DNA of 26,159 nt. Source: Caldilinea sp. CFX5 (lineage in GTDB: Bacteria > Chloroflexota > Anaerolineae > Caldilineales > Caldilineaceae). Positions 7,108-18,689 of this stretch are shown piece by piece. The position numbers and the translations under genes are program-made. The stretch is taken from the NCBI GenBank assembly GCA_021405325.1, contig QWII01000130.1, positions 1 to 26,159 of the forward strand, in the 5' to 3' direction. Each line of letters starts with the position of its first letter. Positions within the stretch are counted from its first letter, which is position 1. The notes beneath the pieces are model-generated. The model saw only the letters and a list, made by a program, of their open reading frames with translations, was not told the origin of the DNA and did no database searches.

Positions 7108-8949
7108 ATGCGCAAATGGATTTACCTCTTCCTCATTGCCGCCCTCGTCGCGCCTTTTTCGTTCCAACCCAAGCTCTTGGTCGCGCAAGACCAGGGGACG
7201 GTTGTCGCCGACGGGCTGAATGGCCCGATGGGCGTCCTCATGGATGAGAGCGGCACCCTCTGGGTGATCGAGGCCGGCGCCGGCGGTGATCAAGATCTGC
7301 CCTTTATCGATCCGCAGAGCGGACAACCTATCACGGCGAAATATGGCGAGACTGCCCAAGTGATCACCGTTGCACCGGATGGGACAAAGCAAGTTGTCAC
7401 CGCTTTGCCTTCGGTCGCCACCGGCGCCGACATTCTGGGCGGGGCGCGCCTGGCTACCCTCAACGGCAAAGTCTATGCCACCGTTGGTCAGTGGCTTGGT
7501 GATCCCGCTGCCGAGGCCGGGCTTCCCAACATGGGGGTTGTCGCTGAAATCAACGAAGGTAGCGCCACCGCTGTCGCCAGCACCTGGGATTTTGAGCGCA
7601 GCCAAAATCCCGATGGCTTGATGACCGATTCCCACCCCTTCGGCCTCAGCAGCAGCCCGACACAAGGGGTGCTCTGGATTGCCGACGCCGGCGGGAATGC
7701 TTTATTGCGCGTCAATCCCTTGTCCGGTCGCGTTCGGCTGGTTACGGTCTTTGACGGGATCCCGGCTCCCTTTGAGAACCCGGCGCGCAACAACGAGAAG
7801 TTGACCGACCCGGTGCCGACCGCCGTGGTGGAACGCGATGGCGTTGTCTATGTCTCATTCCTCTCCGGTTTCCCCTTTGTGCCCGGTTCGGCCAAAGTGG
7901 TGACAGTCGGCGCCGACGGTGCGGTCAGCGACTATGCCACCGGCCTGACCATGCTGACCGACCTGCAACTTGGGCCTGACAATCAGCTCTACGCTGTGCA
8001 ATTTGGCGTCTGGAACGAAAATGGCCCAACCCCCGATAGCGGCACCCTGATCCGCATCGCTGAAGGCGAGGGTTCCAGTGTGGTGATCGGCGGACTGCCG
8101 TTCCCGACTGCCGTCACCTTTAACCCGAATGGCGACGCCTATATTGCGATCAATGGCGTCGGCGCCCCTGGCTCCGGTCAGGTCGTTATGTATCCTGGCG
8201 TCACCAGTGCAGAGCCGATCGCCGCCGCTGTGACTGGGGCTGCTGCCACCGAAACCATAACGGAAACGGCCGCAATGACCGAGACCGTTGCCATGACGGA
8301 GACGGCGGCCATGACCGATACAGGGGCCATGACTCATACAATGGCGATGACCGACACCGCCGCCGTGACCTACACTGCAACAACCACTGATGCAGGCGCC
8401 AGCATGGCGACAGAGACTGTGGTCCCCGCTGTGACCGCTAGTGACCAGGAGTCGAACGGCGCCAGCGTCGGCGTTGATCAGGTGGTGGCCGCGGAACAGG
8501 GCTGGATTGTGATCCATACTGATGTCGATGGCAAACCGGGGCCGGTGCTTGGTCAGGCCAGCGTCCCGCCCGGCACGACCGACAACATCGTCGTCACGCT
8601 GGACACGCCGCTGACTGAAAGCAGCAAGCTCTGGGCTATGCTGCATATCGATGCCGGCACAATGGGAACCTACGAATTCCCCGGCGCTGATGGCCCCGTC
8701 ATTATCGACAACGCCGTTGTCATGCAGCCCTTTACCGCCAATGTAGCCGCGGCCGCCGCGGAACCGGTTGTCAAAGAAGCGGACGCCGCCGGCGCCACGC
8801 GCGAAAGCGATCAGGCGCGCGAGCCGGAGAGTATGCCCGCCACCGGCGCCGGTTTGAATGATGTTTCCGCAACGACGGTGCCGGTTGTGGCGTTGATCCT
8901 GTTGGCGCTGGCCGCCGGCGCCTTTGCCACCCGTCGGCGCGAGGCATAA
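7108..8949 (+). CDS. ScyD/ScyE-family secreted protein with C-terminal membrane anchor
   Basis: This exported, probably cell-surface protein has 613 residues. A signal peptide (MRKWIYLFLIAALVAPFSF) is followed by a ScyD/ScyE-like beta-propeller region (about 30-375): VVADGLNGPMGVLMDESGTL, SHPFGL, WIADAGGNALLRV and LPFPTAVTFNPNGDAYIAING are typical blade strands. Residues 388-423 are six tandem six-residue repeats of the type (A/V/G/M)-A-M-T-(E/D)-T. A second beta domain (about 450-555) with VVAAEQGWIVIHTDVDG and KLWAMLHIDAGTMGTYEF resembles DUF7282-type domains. The C-terminus has PATGAG, a hydrophobic helix (VPVVALILLALAAGAFA) and TRRREA, the arrangement of sortase-like or rhombosortase-like sorting tails. 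TAAGGAG sits 7 nt before the ATG, which decides the start over an in-frame ATG at 7039. ScyD/ScyE were named in scytonemin clusters; no such pathway is visible here. Confidence 0.88.
   Translation: MRKWIYLFLIAALVAPFSFQPKLLVAQDQGTVVADGLNGPMGVLMDESGTLWVIEAGAGGDQDLPFIDPQSGQPITAKYGETAQVITVAPDGTKQVVTALPSVATGADILGGARLATLNGKVYATVGQWLGDPAAEAGLPNMGVVAEINEGSATAVASTWDFERSQNPDGLMTDSHPFGLSSSPTQGVLWIADAGGNALLRVNPLSGRVRLVTVFDGIPAPFENPARNNEKLTDPVPTAVVERDGVVYVSFLSGFPFVPGSAKVVTVGADGAVSDYATGLTMLTDLQLGPDNQLYAVQFGVWNENGPTPDSGTLIRIAEGEGSSVVIGGLPFPTAVTFNPNGDAYIAINGVGAPGSGQVVMYPGVTSAEPIAAAVTGAAATETITETAAMTETVAMTETAAMTDTGAMTHTMAMTDTAAVTYTATTTDAGASMATETVVPAVTASDQESNGASVGVDQVVAAEQGWIVIHTDVDGKPGPVLGQASVPPGTTDNIVVTLDTPLTESSKLWAMLHIDAGTMGTYEFPGADGPVIIDNAVVMQPFTANVAAAAAEPVVKEADAAGATRESDQAREPESMPATGAGLNDVSATTVPVVALILLALAAGAFATRRREA
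8269..8376 (+). repeat. Six 18-bp in-frame repeats in the ScyD/ScyE-like gene
   Basis: Six consecutive units encode AAMTET, VAMTET, AAMTDT, GAMTHT, MAMTDT and AAVTYT. They form a Thr-rich spacer between the propeller and the second beta domain. The DNA copies have diverged at synonymous sites, suggesting the array is not brand new. Confidence 0.85.
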
Positions 8950-9366
8950 GCAAGCTCTGCGGCACCCCTGCCAGAAAGAGGCTGGCGCTGTTCGGGTAGA
9001 CAAAACGGCAATTGTCTCTTCCCGGCAGGGGTCCGTCTCGGTTTTTGCACAGTCCTCTGAGTAGCTAGCCCACCGGCGCTGGGCCAACCCTGGCGCCGGT
9101 TTTGTTTCCCCTACCGGCTTTCCTACGAACTTTGATCGCATCGACGGGCGGAGCCATATCACCCTTTTTTGTTGATTACCTCGAACGATTGACCATGCTG
9201 CACCATGAAATAGTGTGGACCGTCACCCGTAGTCAGCGGGCGACCATCCCCGGCGTCACCTCGATCTGATGATTTTGTACTAGAATCTACGAGCACTCTA
9301 GTTTATACTGCGGCCATTGTCACTGGATCATCACGGCATAGGTGCGAGGACGAAAGGAGGAAAACG
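8950..9366. other. Intergenic region between the ScyD/ScyE-like gene and sugE
   Basis: It contains an inverted repeat (acccctgcc 8964-8972 with ggcaggggt 9024-9032, plus an inner agacaa/ttgtct pair) and the terminator at 9072-9107. The palindrome ACTAGA...TCTAGT at about 9279-9302 lies in the putative sugE leader. No gene is visible. I do not recognise a ykkC or mini-ykkC guanidine riboswitch in front of sugE. Confidence 0.55.
9072..9107 (+). terminator. Rho-independent terminator after the ScyD/ScyE-like gene
   Basis: ACCGGCGC (9072-9079) pairs with GCGCCGGT (9093-9100), followed by TTTGTTT. It lies about 120 nt after the stop codon. Confidence 0.72.
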
Positions 9367-9687
9367 ATGGCATGGCTCTATCTGATCATCGCTGGTCTTT
9401 TAGAAGTCGCTTGGGCGATTGGCTTGAAATATACCGAAGGGTGGACGAAGCTATACCCCAGTTTGTTTACCGTCGGTGGCATGGTGGTCAGTTTTTACTT
9501 TTTATCCCTGGCGCTGAGAACCCTGCCCATTGGCACCGCCTACGCCATCTGGACAGGGATCGGCGCCGTGGGCACAGTCATCATGGGCATCGTCCTCTTT
9601 GGCGAGCCACGTGACCTCGGTCGGCTTGTCTGCATTTTTCTCATTCTGGTCGGTATTATCGGCTTGCGCTTGCTGTCGCCCCATTAG
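9367..9687 (+). CDS. sugE: SMR-family transporter, SugE/Gdx type (guanidinium exporter)
   Basis: This 106-residue inner-membrane transporter has four transmembrane helices. The essential glutamate of small multidrug resistance proteins is E13 in the first helix ([17 protein letters not shown]). The third-helix signature [15 protein letters not shown] is the SugE/Gdx form, not the EmrE form. Gdx proteins exchange protons for guanidinium as antiparallel dimers, so guanidinium export is the likely role. AAAGGAGG lies 5 nt before the ATG. No second SMR gene is adjacent, consistent with a homodimer. No guanidine riboswitch is recognisable upstream, although many gdx genes have one. Confidence 0.93.
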   Translation: MAWLYLIIAGLLEVAWAIGLKYTEGWTKLYPSLFTVGGMVVSFYFLSLALRTLPIGTAYAIWTGIGAVGTVIMGIVLFGEPRDLGRLVCIFLILVGIIGLRLLSPH

Positions 9688-9773
9688 TCTGCCACCAGTG
9701 ATTAAAGCAGCCGCAGGCGATAAGCGTAATGGACCTTGGTGAATCAGGATGATTGACTAGCCATCATCCATGC

Positions 9774-10190
9774 TTACTCGCGCCAGATCACCAACTCACC
9801 CTCGGCCAGTTGCCCCAGTTCGTCCGAAGCGGCCAGCTCCAGTTTGTATTGCTGACCGGCGACGGTAAAAAAGCTGGGGCCGATCTCGCCCGTCCCACTG
9901 CTCCAGGAGACGATTTGGCTTTCGTCGTCATGCACCACCTGGAAATCAAGGTAAGCAAAACCGCGCGGATACTTGTCCGACGCCACATGTCGCTCACCCC
10001 GATAGGTCAAGGCAAAATCAGGAAAGGCGATGGGTTGCGCCCGAAAATAGAAGACCTTTTCGCCATACTCGCCGGTCTGCAACGGGTGCAGGCTAGTGGT
10101 AAAGCGCGCCCACCAATTACTTTGACACCCGCTACCGATGCAGAGCAGCCATAGCAATAAACTGACGATCCATAGTCGTTGTAAGGACAT
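9774..10190 (-). CDS. Small putative lipoprotein of unknown function
   Basis: This protein of about 138 residues has a hydrophobic export signal (LWIVSLLLWLLCIGSG) followed by a cysteine at position 22 in a lipobox-like setting (GSGC; the -3 position is not ideal). The mature part is predicted to be beta-rich, with YLDFQVVHDDESQIVSWSSGTGEIG and QYKLELAASDELGQLAEGELVIW. I do not recognise the family. The ATG at 10190 is chosen because GAGG lies 8 nt upstream; the in-frame ATG at 10217 sits against the hairpin at 10221-10255 with no binding site. The gene is convergent with sugE and downstream of the 801-residue secreted protein gene on the same strand, separated by about 90 nt that contain the hairpin. 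Confidence 0.7.
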   Translation of the reverse strand: MSLQRLWIVSLLLWLLCIGSGCQSNWWARFTTSLHPLQTGEYGEKVFYFRAQPIAFPDFALTYRGERHVASDKYPRGFAYLDFQVVHDDESQIVSWSSGTGEIGPSFFTVAGQQYKLELAASDELGQLAEGELVIWRE

Positions 10191-10220
10191 AGATTTACCT
10201 CGGAACATTTCAACCATAAT

Positions 10221-10255
10221 CCGCTCGTAGCCAGTCCATAGCTGGCTACGAGCGG
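10221..10255. repeat. Perfect hairpin CCGCTCGTAGCCAG / CTGGCTACGAGCGG
   Basis: The 14-bp perfect arms (10221-10234, 10242-10255) enclose a 7-nt loop. It is 29 nt beyond the stop codon of the 801-residue protein gene and upstream of the small lipoprotein gene, with no T-run on the minus strand. The arm is nearly the same as in the hairpin at 13029-13067 (CGCTCGCAGCCGG), so the two probably belong to one repeat family. Confidence 0.8.
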
Positions 10256-10283
10256 GCAGGGTAGCTGCCGACGATGGCCGAAG

Positions 10284-12689
10284 CTACCTTTGCTGCAGGA
10301 TCGCTACCACAAGATCATGCAACCCTGCTAGATCCGCCGCCGCTGTCCGTTGGATGATGATGATCAAGAGGGTGCCATCGTCTTGGGCTTGCATAAAGAA
10401 GGCCACATGCACCGAATCATCCGGTGTCCCGTAGAGACTGGCGGCGCGCTCGCTCACCTCCGGCAAGGCCGTGACGCGCCAGCGATCGCCCTGCCCATCA
10501 AGGGCGGCTAACGCTGCCAGCGCCTGTGGCACATCCTCGGCGTCAAGCGCTGCCCGGAGAGGGTCAAGGGCATCGGCGTCAAGCCCGCTGTCTTCTAACT
10601 CAGCCGGCAAGGATTCGAGCATCCATAAGGCGTCTTCACCCGGCATGATCCCGATCATGGCCCCCGCCGTCGCAAAGTTGGGCGAAAAATCGGTTGGGTC
10701 GATGGTGGCTTGCTCGGCCTGGGGCGTATAGATACAACCTTCGCCCCGCTCGCCGGCGACCGGGTGTGCATCGACGGCTGCGCCCACCAGCTCGGCAACC
10801 ATTTCGGCATTGGCCAGCGTGCAGCCGATGCCCGGTTTGGTCGCTTTGGGTGCCGGGTTTTCAGTGGTGGATGACTCACCTGACTCGACCGGCGCTTGCC
10901 CGCTCTCGTCGGTTGGATCAGCCAGGTTACGGGCAGCGACAATGATTGCATCGCGCACTGTATCAACCGCCATCGGCAGCACACCCATCATGTAATAAAT
11001 GCCGCCATCGGCATGGGGGCGGAGGACGAAGAATCGCGGCCAACCGTTCGCCTCGCCCGTGACGAAGAGCGTATCGTCGCTGACTTTAGACAGGGCTGTG
11101 ACCTGCCAAATCGACGAATCCCATGCGAGGGTAGCGATCTGCGCCAGGGTGTTCGACCAATCTTCTGCATTTAAAGAATCGAGCAGGGCTTGGAGCGCGT
11201 CGCCATCTTGCACATTGCCGGTGGTGGCGAGTTCTTGAATCATGGCATCGAGCAACTTTTGGGCCGCTTTGGGTGGCACCACGCCTACCAATAGACCGTG
11301 CGACGCAAAGCCATTGGAGAAATCAGTCGGGTCGATACTTTGGGCGTCATCAATATAAGTGTATTTGCAACCATCCCCCTCTTCATTGGCAACGGCGTGC
11401 ATATCAACGGTGTCTTGTAAGATTCCCTCAACTTCGTCCAATGTCAAGAGATCACAACCAACCGCCCCGCCGCTTGTTGGGCCGCCGGTGTCGCTAGCGC
11501 TTGGCGTTGCGCGCAATTTGCCGAGGATCACCCGTGAATAGCCCAACACCGCCGCTTCTTGCACTTGTGGCCCCAACCGAGCCGCGACCAGGTCAAAGTC
11601 TAGCCCGGTGCGCCCGACCAGGAGCGAGAAGTAGCCATCATCCAGGGTTTGCCAGAACCAGAACAGTTCATCATAGCTTTCCGTTTGGGTGGGTTCGAGC
11701 GCCTGCACTTGGAAGGAAGGGGCCTGGTCAGCATCATATTGTAGCATTTCTAGCAGCGGGAAGTGACCGGCAAAGTTGTAGAGGACATTGAAGAGTTCCT
11801 CGCTGTCATGCTTGGGATTGGCGGCTCCCATTGCCTCGGCCAGCAGCATGAGCGTAAAGACATCGCTCTGGATCGTGCCGTTGCTGTTGGGGGTCACCTC
11901 CGCTGTGAGCTGTTGCGCGGCCACCGCATGAGCCGCTTCGATGGCGGTGGCGATGTGGGTCTGGCTGCGGTCGTTTACCTCGGCGGAGGCGCCGGCGACA
12001 TAGCCACACAAGCCTTGCAACATCTCGCCATCGCTCAGCAAATCGGACGGCAGCGGACCAAAGAGAAGGTTGCCGATTGGCTCCTCGCCGTTGACTGGCT
12101 CCTGCAAAACGGCGGCGGCGTCAAAAGGGGTGAAGTTAACACAGCGGTCTACGATGATCGGCTCCGGGCCAGTCGCTTGCTCCTGGCGCAGGGTGGTTTC
12201 AGTCTTCAGTTCAGCGGTTGGTTCCGGCGTGGGGGTCGCTTCACCGCCTGGTCGCACAATGAGCGTCAGCACATAGTCAATGAGGACGATATTTTCCCCC
12301 GGTTTTGGGGCCGGCGGGTCAATGGCTGTCAGTTCAATGCTGTAGTCGCCAAAGTCGGTTGTCTGCCGGTCAGCCGCCGTGCCGATTTCCAGAATCTCCG
12401 ATTCCTGGCGGTCTTCCGAGCTGACAATCAATTGAAATAGCGCATTGCCGTCTTTCTCGCACTTCTGACCAACGGGGCAGCGTTTGTCATACATGACGCC
12501 GCCATAAAAAATGTAAAGGCCATCCGGCGACTCGCCAACCAATATTTCATCGCCGACGGCCAGTTCGACGGGGCTTTCCAGCGGTAGATTCTCGCTCTGA
12601 CGCAGCGGCGCCGCCATCACCGGCGTCGTCCCGAACGCTTGGGTCAGGAAGAGCAATAGTATCAGCCAATAACGAACAGAGGTACGCAT
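10284..12689 (-). CDS. Large secreted protein with duplicated cysteine-containing domain
   Basis: This 801-residue exported protein is of unknown function. It begins with a signal peptide (MRTSVRYWLILLLFLTQAFGTTPVMA). Residues about 30-155 form a beta-rich domain with a cysteine pair (KRCPVGQKCEKDG). A short Pro/Thr linker (ATPTPEPT) follows. About 410-595 and 622-801 are homologous domains of about 180 residues. Each starts GC(D/T)L, has GxGC(K/I)YT about 30 residues later, then (S/T)IDPTDFS and an IWQVTALS/RWRVTALP strand; the C...GC-Y spacing suggests one disulfide per copy. The segment near 183 (DRCVNFTPFDAAAVLQ...LCGYVAG) may be a more distant third copy. The pattern loosely recalls DUF3558-type lipoproteins, but there is no lipobox. 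AAAGGA lies 8 nt before the ATG. The nearby DsbA/DsbB genes would suit such a disulfide-bearing substrate (inference). Confidence 0.85.
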   Translation of the reverse strand: MRTSVRYWLILLLFLTQAFGTTPVMAAPLRQSENLPLESPVELAVGDEILVGESPDGLYIFYGGVMYDKRCPVGQKCEKDGNALFQLIVSSEDRQESEILEIGTAADRQTTDFGDYSIELTAIDPPAPKPGENIVLIDYVLTLIVRPGGEATPTPEPTAELKTETTLRQEQATGPEPIIVDRCVNFTPFDAAAVLQEPVNGEEPIGNLLFGPLPSDLLSDGEMLQGLCGYVAGASAEVNDRSQTHIATAIEAAHAVAAQQLTAEVTPNSNGTIQSDVFTLMLLAEAMGAANPKHDSEELFNVLYNFAGHFPLLEMLQYDADQAPSFQVQALEPTQTESYDELFWFWQTLDDGYFSLLVGRTGLDFDLVAARLGPQVQEAAVLGYSRVILGKLRATPSASDTGGPTSGGAVGCDLLTLDEVEGILQDTVDMHAVANEEGDGCKYTYIDDAQSIDPTDFSNGFASHGLLVGVVPPKAAQKLLDAMIQELATTGNVQDGDALQALLDSLNAEDWSNTLAQIATLAWDSSIWQVTALSKVSDDTLFVTGEANGWPRFFVLRPHADGGIYYMMGVLPMAVDTVRDAIIVAARNLADPTDESGQAPVESGESSTTENPAPKATKPGIGCTLANAEMVAELVGAAVDAHPVAGERGEGCIYTPQAEQATIDPTDFSPNFATAGAMIGIMPGEDALWMLESLPAELEDSGLDADALDPLRAALDAEDVPQALAALAALDGQGDRWRVTALPEVSERAASLYGTPDDSVHVAFFMQAQDDGTLLIIIIQRTAAADLAGLHDLVVAILQQR

Positions 12690-12730
12690 CGCACTATCCT
12701 TTCTGATGGGTCGCTATTCGGGTCGGGGCA

Positions 12731-12833
12731 ACCCTGCCTGGAAGAGGCAACACAGGGATTTCGCAGATTTCAAGTTTTATATTGCAAATTAATCTGTATA
12801 ACCTGCGGAATCCCTGTTGTTTTCAGGGCAGGG
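12731..12833. repeat. Imperfect inverted repeat of about 100 bp
   Basis: Left and right halves (accctgcctggaa...cagggatttcgcagattt against aatctg...cgcggaatccctg...cagggcagggt) pair in several blocks, with an AT-rich centre near 12771-12790. This is the architecture of a small non-autonomous element or degenerate palindrome. No coding capacity. Confidence 0.6.
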
Positions 12834-12963
12834 TGGCCGGCGCCTATGCCTGAACAGTTCCCCTGGTTAAATAAATTTGCTACAAACAAACGACTGCCAC
12901 CGATTGTAGCAAGGCCGCGTCCGAAGCGCGTCCGAAAGTTTGGTTGTTGCGTTATCCCACAAA

Positions 12964-13003
12964 GCGTGTGGGAATATGTGGGATAGTGTGGGATAGTGTG
13001 GGA
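12964..13003. repeat. 10-bp tandem array, unit TAGTGTGGGA
   Basis: Four units, the first two diverged (gcgtgtggga, atatgtggga, tagtgtggga, tagtgtggga). The segment just before (tcccaca at 12955-12961) can also pair with the first unit as a small hairpin. Confidence 0.85.
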
Positions 13004-13019
13004 TAAAGCCGTAAATTTG

Positions 13020-13067
13020 CGACAACAAACCCGCTCGCAGCCGGTCACGGACCGGCTGCGAGCGGGT
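13020..13067 (-). terminator. Terminator hairpin after mfd
   Basis: An 18-bp perfect stem (13029-13046 with 13050-13067) has a 3-nt loop. It lies 9 nt after the mfd stop codon and is followed on the minus strand by TTTGTTG. The arms contain CGCTCGCAGCCGG, close to the hairpin at 10221-10255, so this may be a repeat element serving as a terminator. Confidence 0.72.
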
Positions 13068-13075
13068 GATTGGAG

Positions 13076-16914
<3,839 letters not shown>

Positions 16915-16915
<1 letters not shown>

Positions 16916-17493
16916 TAGCCGTTAAACCGATTCATGGCAACTTCGAGGCCATCGAAGAGCCAGCAAAATAACGCATCACACACTTTTTCGCGCAACGGAC
17001 CGAAGATTTCTTCTTCTGCGGCGGTAAAATCCTGTAGCACAAAGGCGGCGGGGTCCATTTTCCCCGGTGGGCGACCGACGCCAACTTTGACACGGGCGAA
17101 GTCAGGGCTGCCGGTCTGCTCGATGATCGATTTAATTCCATTCTGTCCACCGGAACTGCCGCCGAGCCGGAGCCGCAATTTGCCCTGGGCGAGATCAATA
17201 TCGTCATGGATGACAATTAAGTCGGCCAACGCAATTTTGTAAAAGCGCAATAGCGTGTTCACCGCCTGACCGCTGACATTCATATAGGTGAGCGGTTTGG
17301 CCAACAGCACCCGTTGCCGCTGCCCGTTCCATTCCACCCAGCCGTCGCCGGTCATGGCGCGCTGTTGCAGCTTGCTCAGATCAATGCGGTGACGGCGAGC
17401 AAACAACTCCACACATTGAAAGCCGATATTGTGCCGATTGCCGGCATATTGGGGGCCAGGGTTGCCCAGCCCGACAATCAATTTCATTGTCAT
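16915..17493 (-). CDS. pth: Peptidyl-tRNA hydrolase
   Basis: This 192-residue cytoplasmic enzyme releases peptides from prematurely dropped peptidyl-tRNA. The bacterial Pth hallmarks are visible: [22 protein letters not shown] with the active-site Asn11 and catalytic His21, [13 protein letters not shown], and [20 protein letters not shown] with the catalytic aspartate. The usual GGHNGL loop reads [10 protein letters not shown], so the histidine is replaced by glutamine while the asparagine is kept. Length is normal. The start could be the ATG at 17493 or the one at 17487; neither has a clear ribosome binding site, because the DNA directly upstream is a repeat element that overlaps the start. 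The stop overlaps the mfd start by one base (TAATG), so the genes are probably co-transcribed and translationally coupled. Confidence 0.97.
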
Positions 17494-17665
17494 AAAGTCG
17501 CGTAGTTGCTTCGTCGTGTGGTCGCGTAGTCAATTAGTCGCATAGGCAGTCGCATGGTCAGTCGGTTGGCTCTGTTGTGGGCATCAATGAATGGATGACC
17601 CTGCAACCAATTGACCAAACGACTACACGACTTTATGACCACGCGACTACCGATCGCGACTACCG
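17489..17665. repeat. GTCGCGTAG-rich element bounded by inverted repeats, touching the pth start
   Basis: GTCATAAAGTCGCGTAGTTG (17489-17508) is matched in inverted orientation at 17620-17639 (18 of 20 positions). The flanks hold more copies of the theme: gtcgcgtagtcaattagtcgcat to the right of the first arm, and a 13-bp tandem cgcgactaccgat from about 17642. The element overlaps the pth start codon on one side and supplies the TAG stop of the gene at 17660 on the other. Confidence 0.75.
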
Positions 17666-18514
17666 ATATTGTGTCCAGACCCAGCTCACCAGGCGGCGAC
17701 CGGCCAGGAGGACAATGCTGCCCAAAATTAAGATGGCGCTGACGCGCATCCCGGTGAAAAAGAAGCCGCGCAGACGGTCTACTGCCACTGCTTCGCCCAG
17801 TTCACGGGTAAAGCTCGTGGTCACCTCCTGGGGGGTAGAGGCCGCCGCGCCGGTAAAGAGGGTGTTGGCATTTTCACCTCCTGTGCCGGTGCTACTATCC
17901 GCGGTGCCGGTCAGCAGCGTCGAGTCAGCAATAGGTGTCGGCGCAAGGATCGGATCATCGCTTTCGACTTCTGGTTGCGTCACCTGACCCACAATGGGGG
18001 TTGGCTGCGGCGCCGGTGTAAAGGTAGCGGTGGGAATGGGTGTTGGCGTCGGCTCGCTGGAAGTTGGCGTTGGTGTTGGTTCAGCAGCGGCACTTTGATT
18101 GACCACCAGATCGCGCACAAAGAATTCACCATAGTTACCGTCGGTTTTCACCACGCGCAGGCGAATGCTGTAGGCGCCGGGCGCCAGGTTGGCGGTGCGC
18201 CAAGTGCCCAGTTGCCCATTGGTGATTTGCGTGGTGCCGCCATCAAAGTAGATATAGGCATCATCGCCGCTGGGTTCTAACTTGTAATACAACTCGTAGC
18301 GTTGAAACGGGTCGATCACGGCCGTGCCGATGATCGGCACATCACCGCTGTAGGCGCCGCTCGTTGGCGCGGTGATCCCCGATTGGGCTTGCACAGGATC
18401 AGGGAAGAGACTCAGTGGCGCCAACGCACTAATCACAAGAAGCAGGACAGCCAGCCAACCCGGATACCACAGCAGTCGGGGCGTCCATTTGGACAACAGA
18501 AGGCGCCTGGTCAT
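17660..18514 (-). CDS. Membrane-anchored surface protein with Thr/Pro linker
   Basis: This exported protein of about 284 residues is of unknown function. It has a signal peptide (WYPGWLAVLLLVISALAPLSL, probable cleavage after VQA). The conserved beta domain (about 45-140) contains PTSGAYSGDVPIIGTA, QRYELYYKLEPSGDDAYIYF and LAPGAYSIRLRVVKTDGNYGEFFVRDL, a fold type seen in Chloroflexota surface proteins. A long Thr/Pro/Glu linker (TPTPTSSEPTPTPIPT) is followed by a C-terminal membrane helix (ISAILILGSIVLLAG-like) with a basic tail, so the domain is displayed outside the cell. The ATG at 18514 has GGAG 11 nt upstream; a TTG at 18520 has GGAG at 5 nt and is a real alternative. The last codons and the TAG stop lie in repeat DNA. 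Confidence 0.8.
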   Translation of the reverse strand: MTRRLLLSKWTPRLLWYPGWLAVLLLVISALAPLSLFPDPVQAQSGITAPTSGAYSGDVPIIGTAVIDPFQRYELYYKLEPSGDDAYIYFDGGTTQITNGQLGTWRTANLAPGAYSIRLRVVKTDGNYGEFFVRDLVVNQSAAAEPTPTPTSSEPTPTPIPTATFTPAPQPTPIVGQVTQPEVESDDPILAPTPIADSTLLTGTADSSTGTGGENANTLFTGAAASTPQEVTTSFTRELGEAVAVDRLRGFFFTGMRVSAILILGSIVLLAGRRLVSWVWTQYR

Positions 18515-18689
18515 CGACAATCATTCTCCATCTTCAGACAACTCTCCAGTGAAGCCGGTAGTAAAGACTGATGAAGGGTAGCGAATGGTTTCGGTAATCC
18601 TTGGAACTGGTCACGCCGGCGGCGATGACCTACAGTTACCGCTTTATTTTCGTAACGTTCATCAGTCTTTACTACGATTACGCGTTCAC

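Larger units (their letters stand above)
12690..13075. other. Repeat-filled intergenic region downstream of mfd
   Basis: It holds an imperfect inverted repeat (12731-12833), a 12-bp direct repeat cgcgtccgaag (12916-12926 and 12928-12938), a 10-bp tandem array (12964-13003) and the mfd terminator hairpin. An open frame across 12770-13048 is composed largely of these repeats and is not credible as a gene. Confidence 0.7.

Noticed and set aside
7855..9162. 435-codon open frame on the minus strand, His/Gly-rich
   Set aside because: It runs antisense to the ScyD/ScyE-like gene, its composition mirrors the Thr-rich repeat read backwards, and it has no recognisable domain.
9181..9366. Possible guanidine riboswitch upstream of sugE
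   Set aside because: I could not recognise the conserved ykkC core or paired ACGR-loop hairpins. A covariance search would be needed to exclude a divergent form.
12770..13048. 92-codon open frame on the minus strand
   Set aside because: Composed of tandem and inverted repeat DNA, with no protein similarity.
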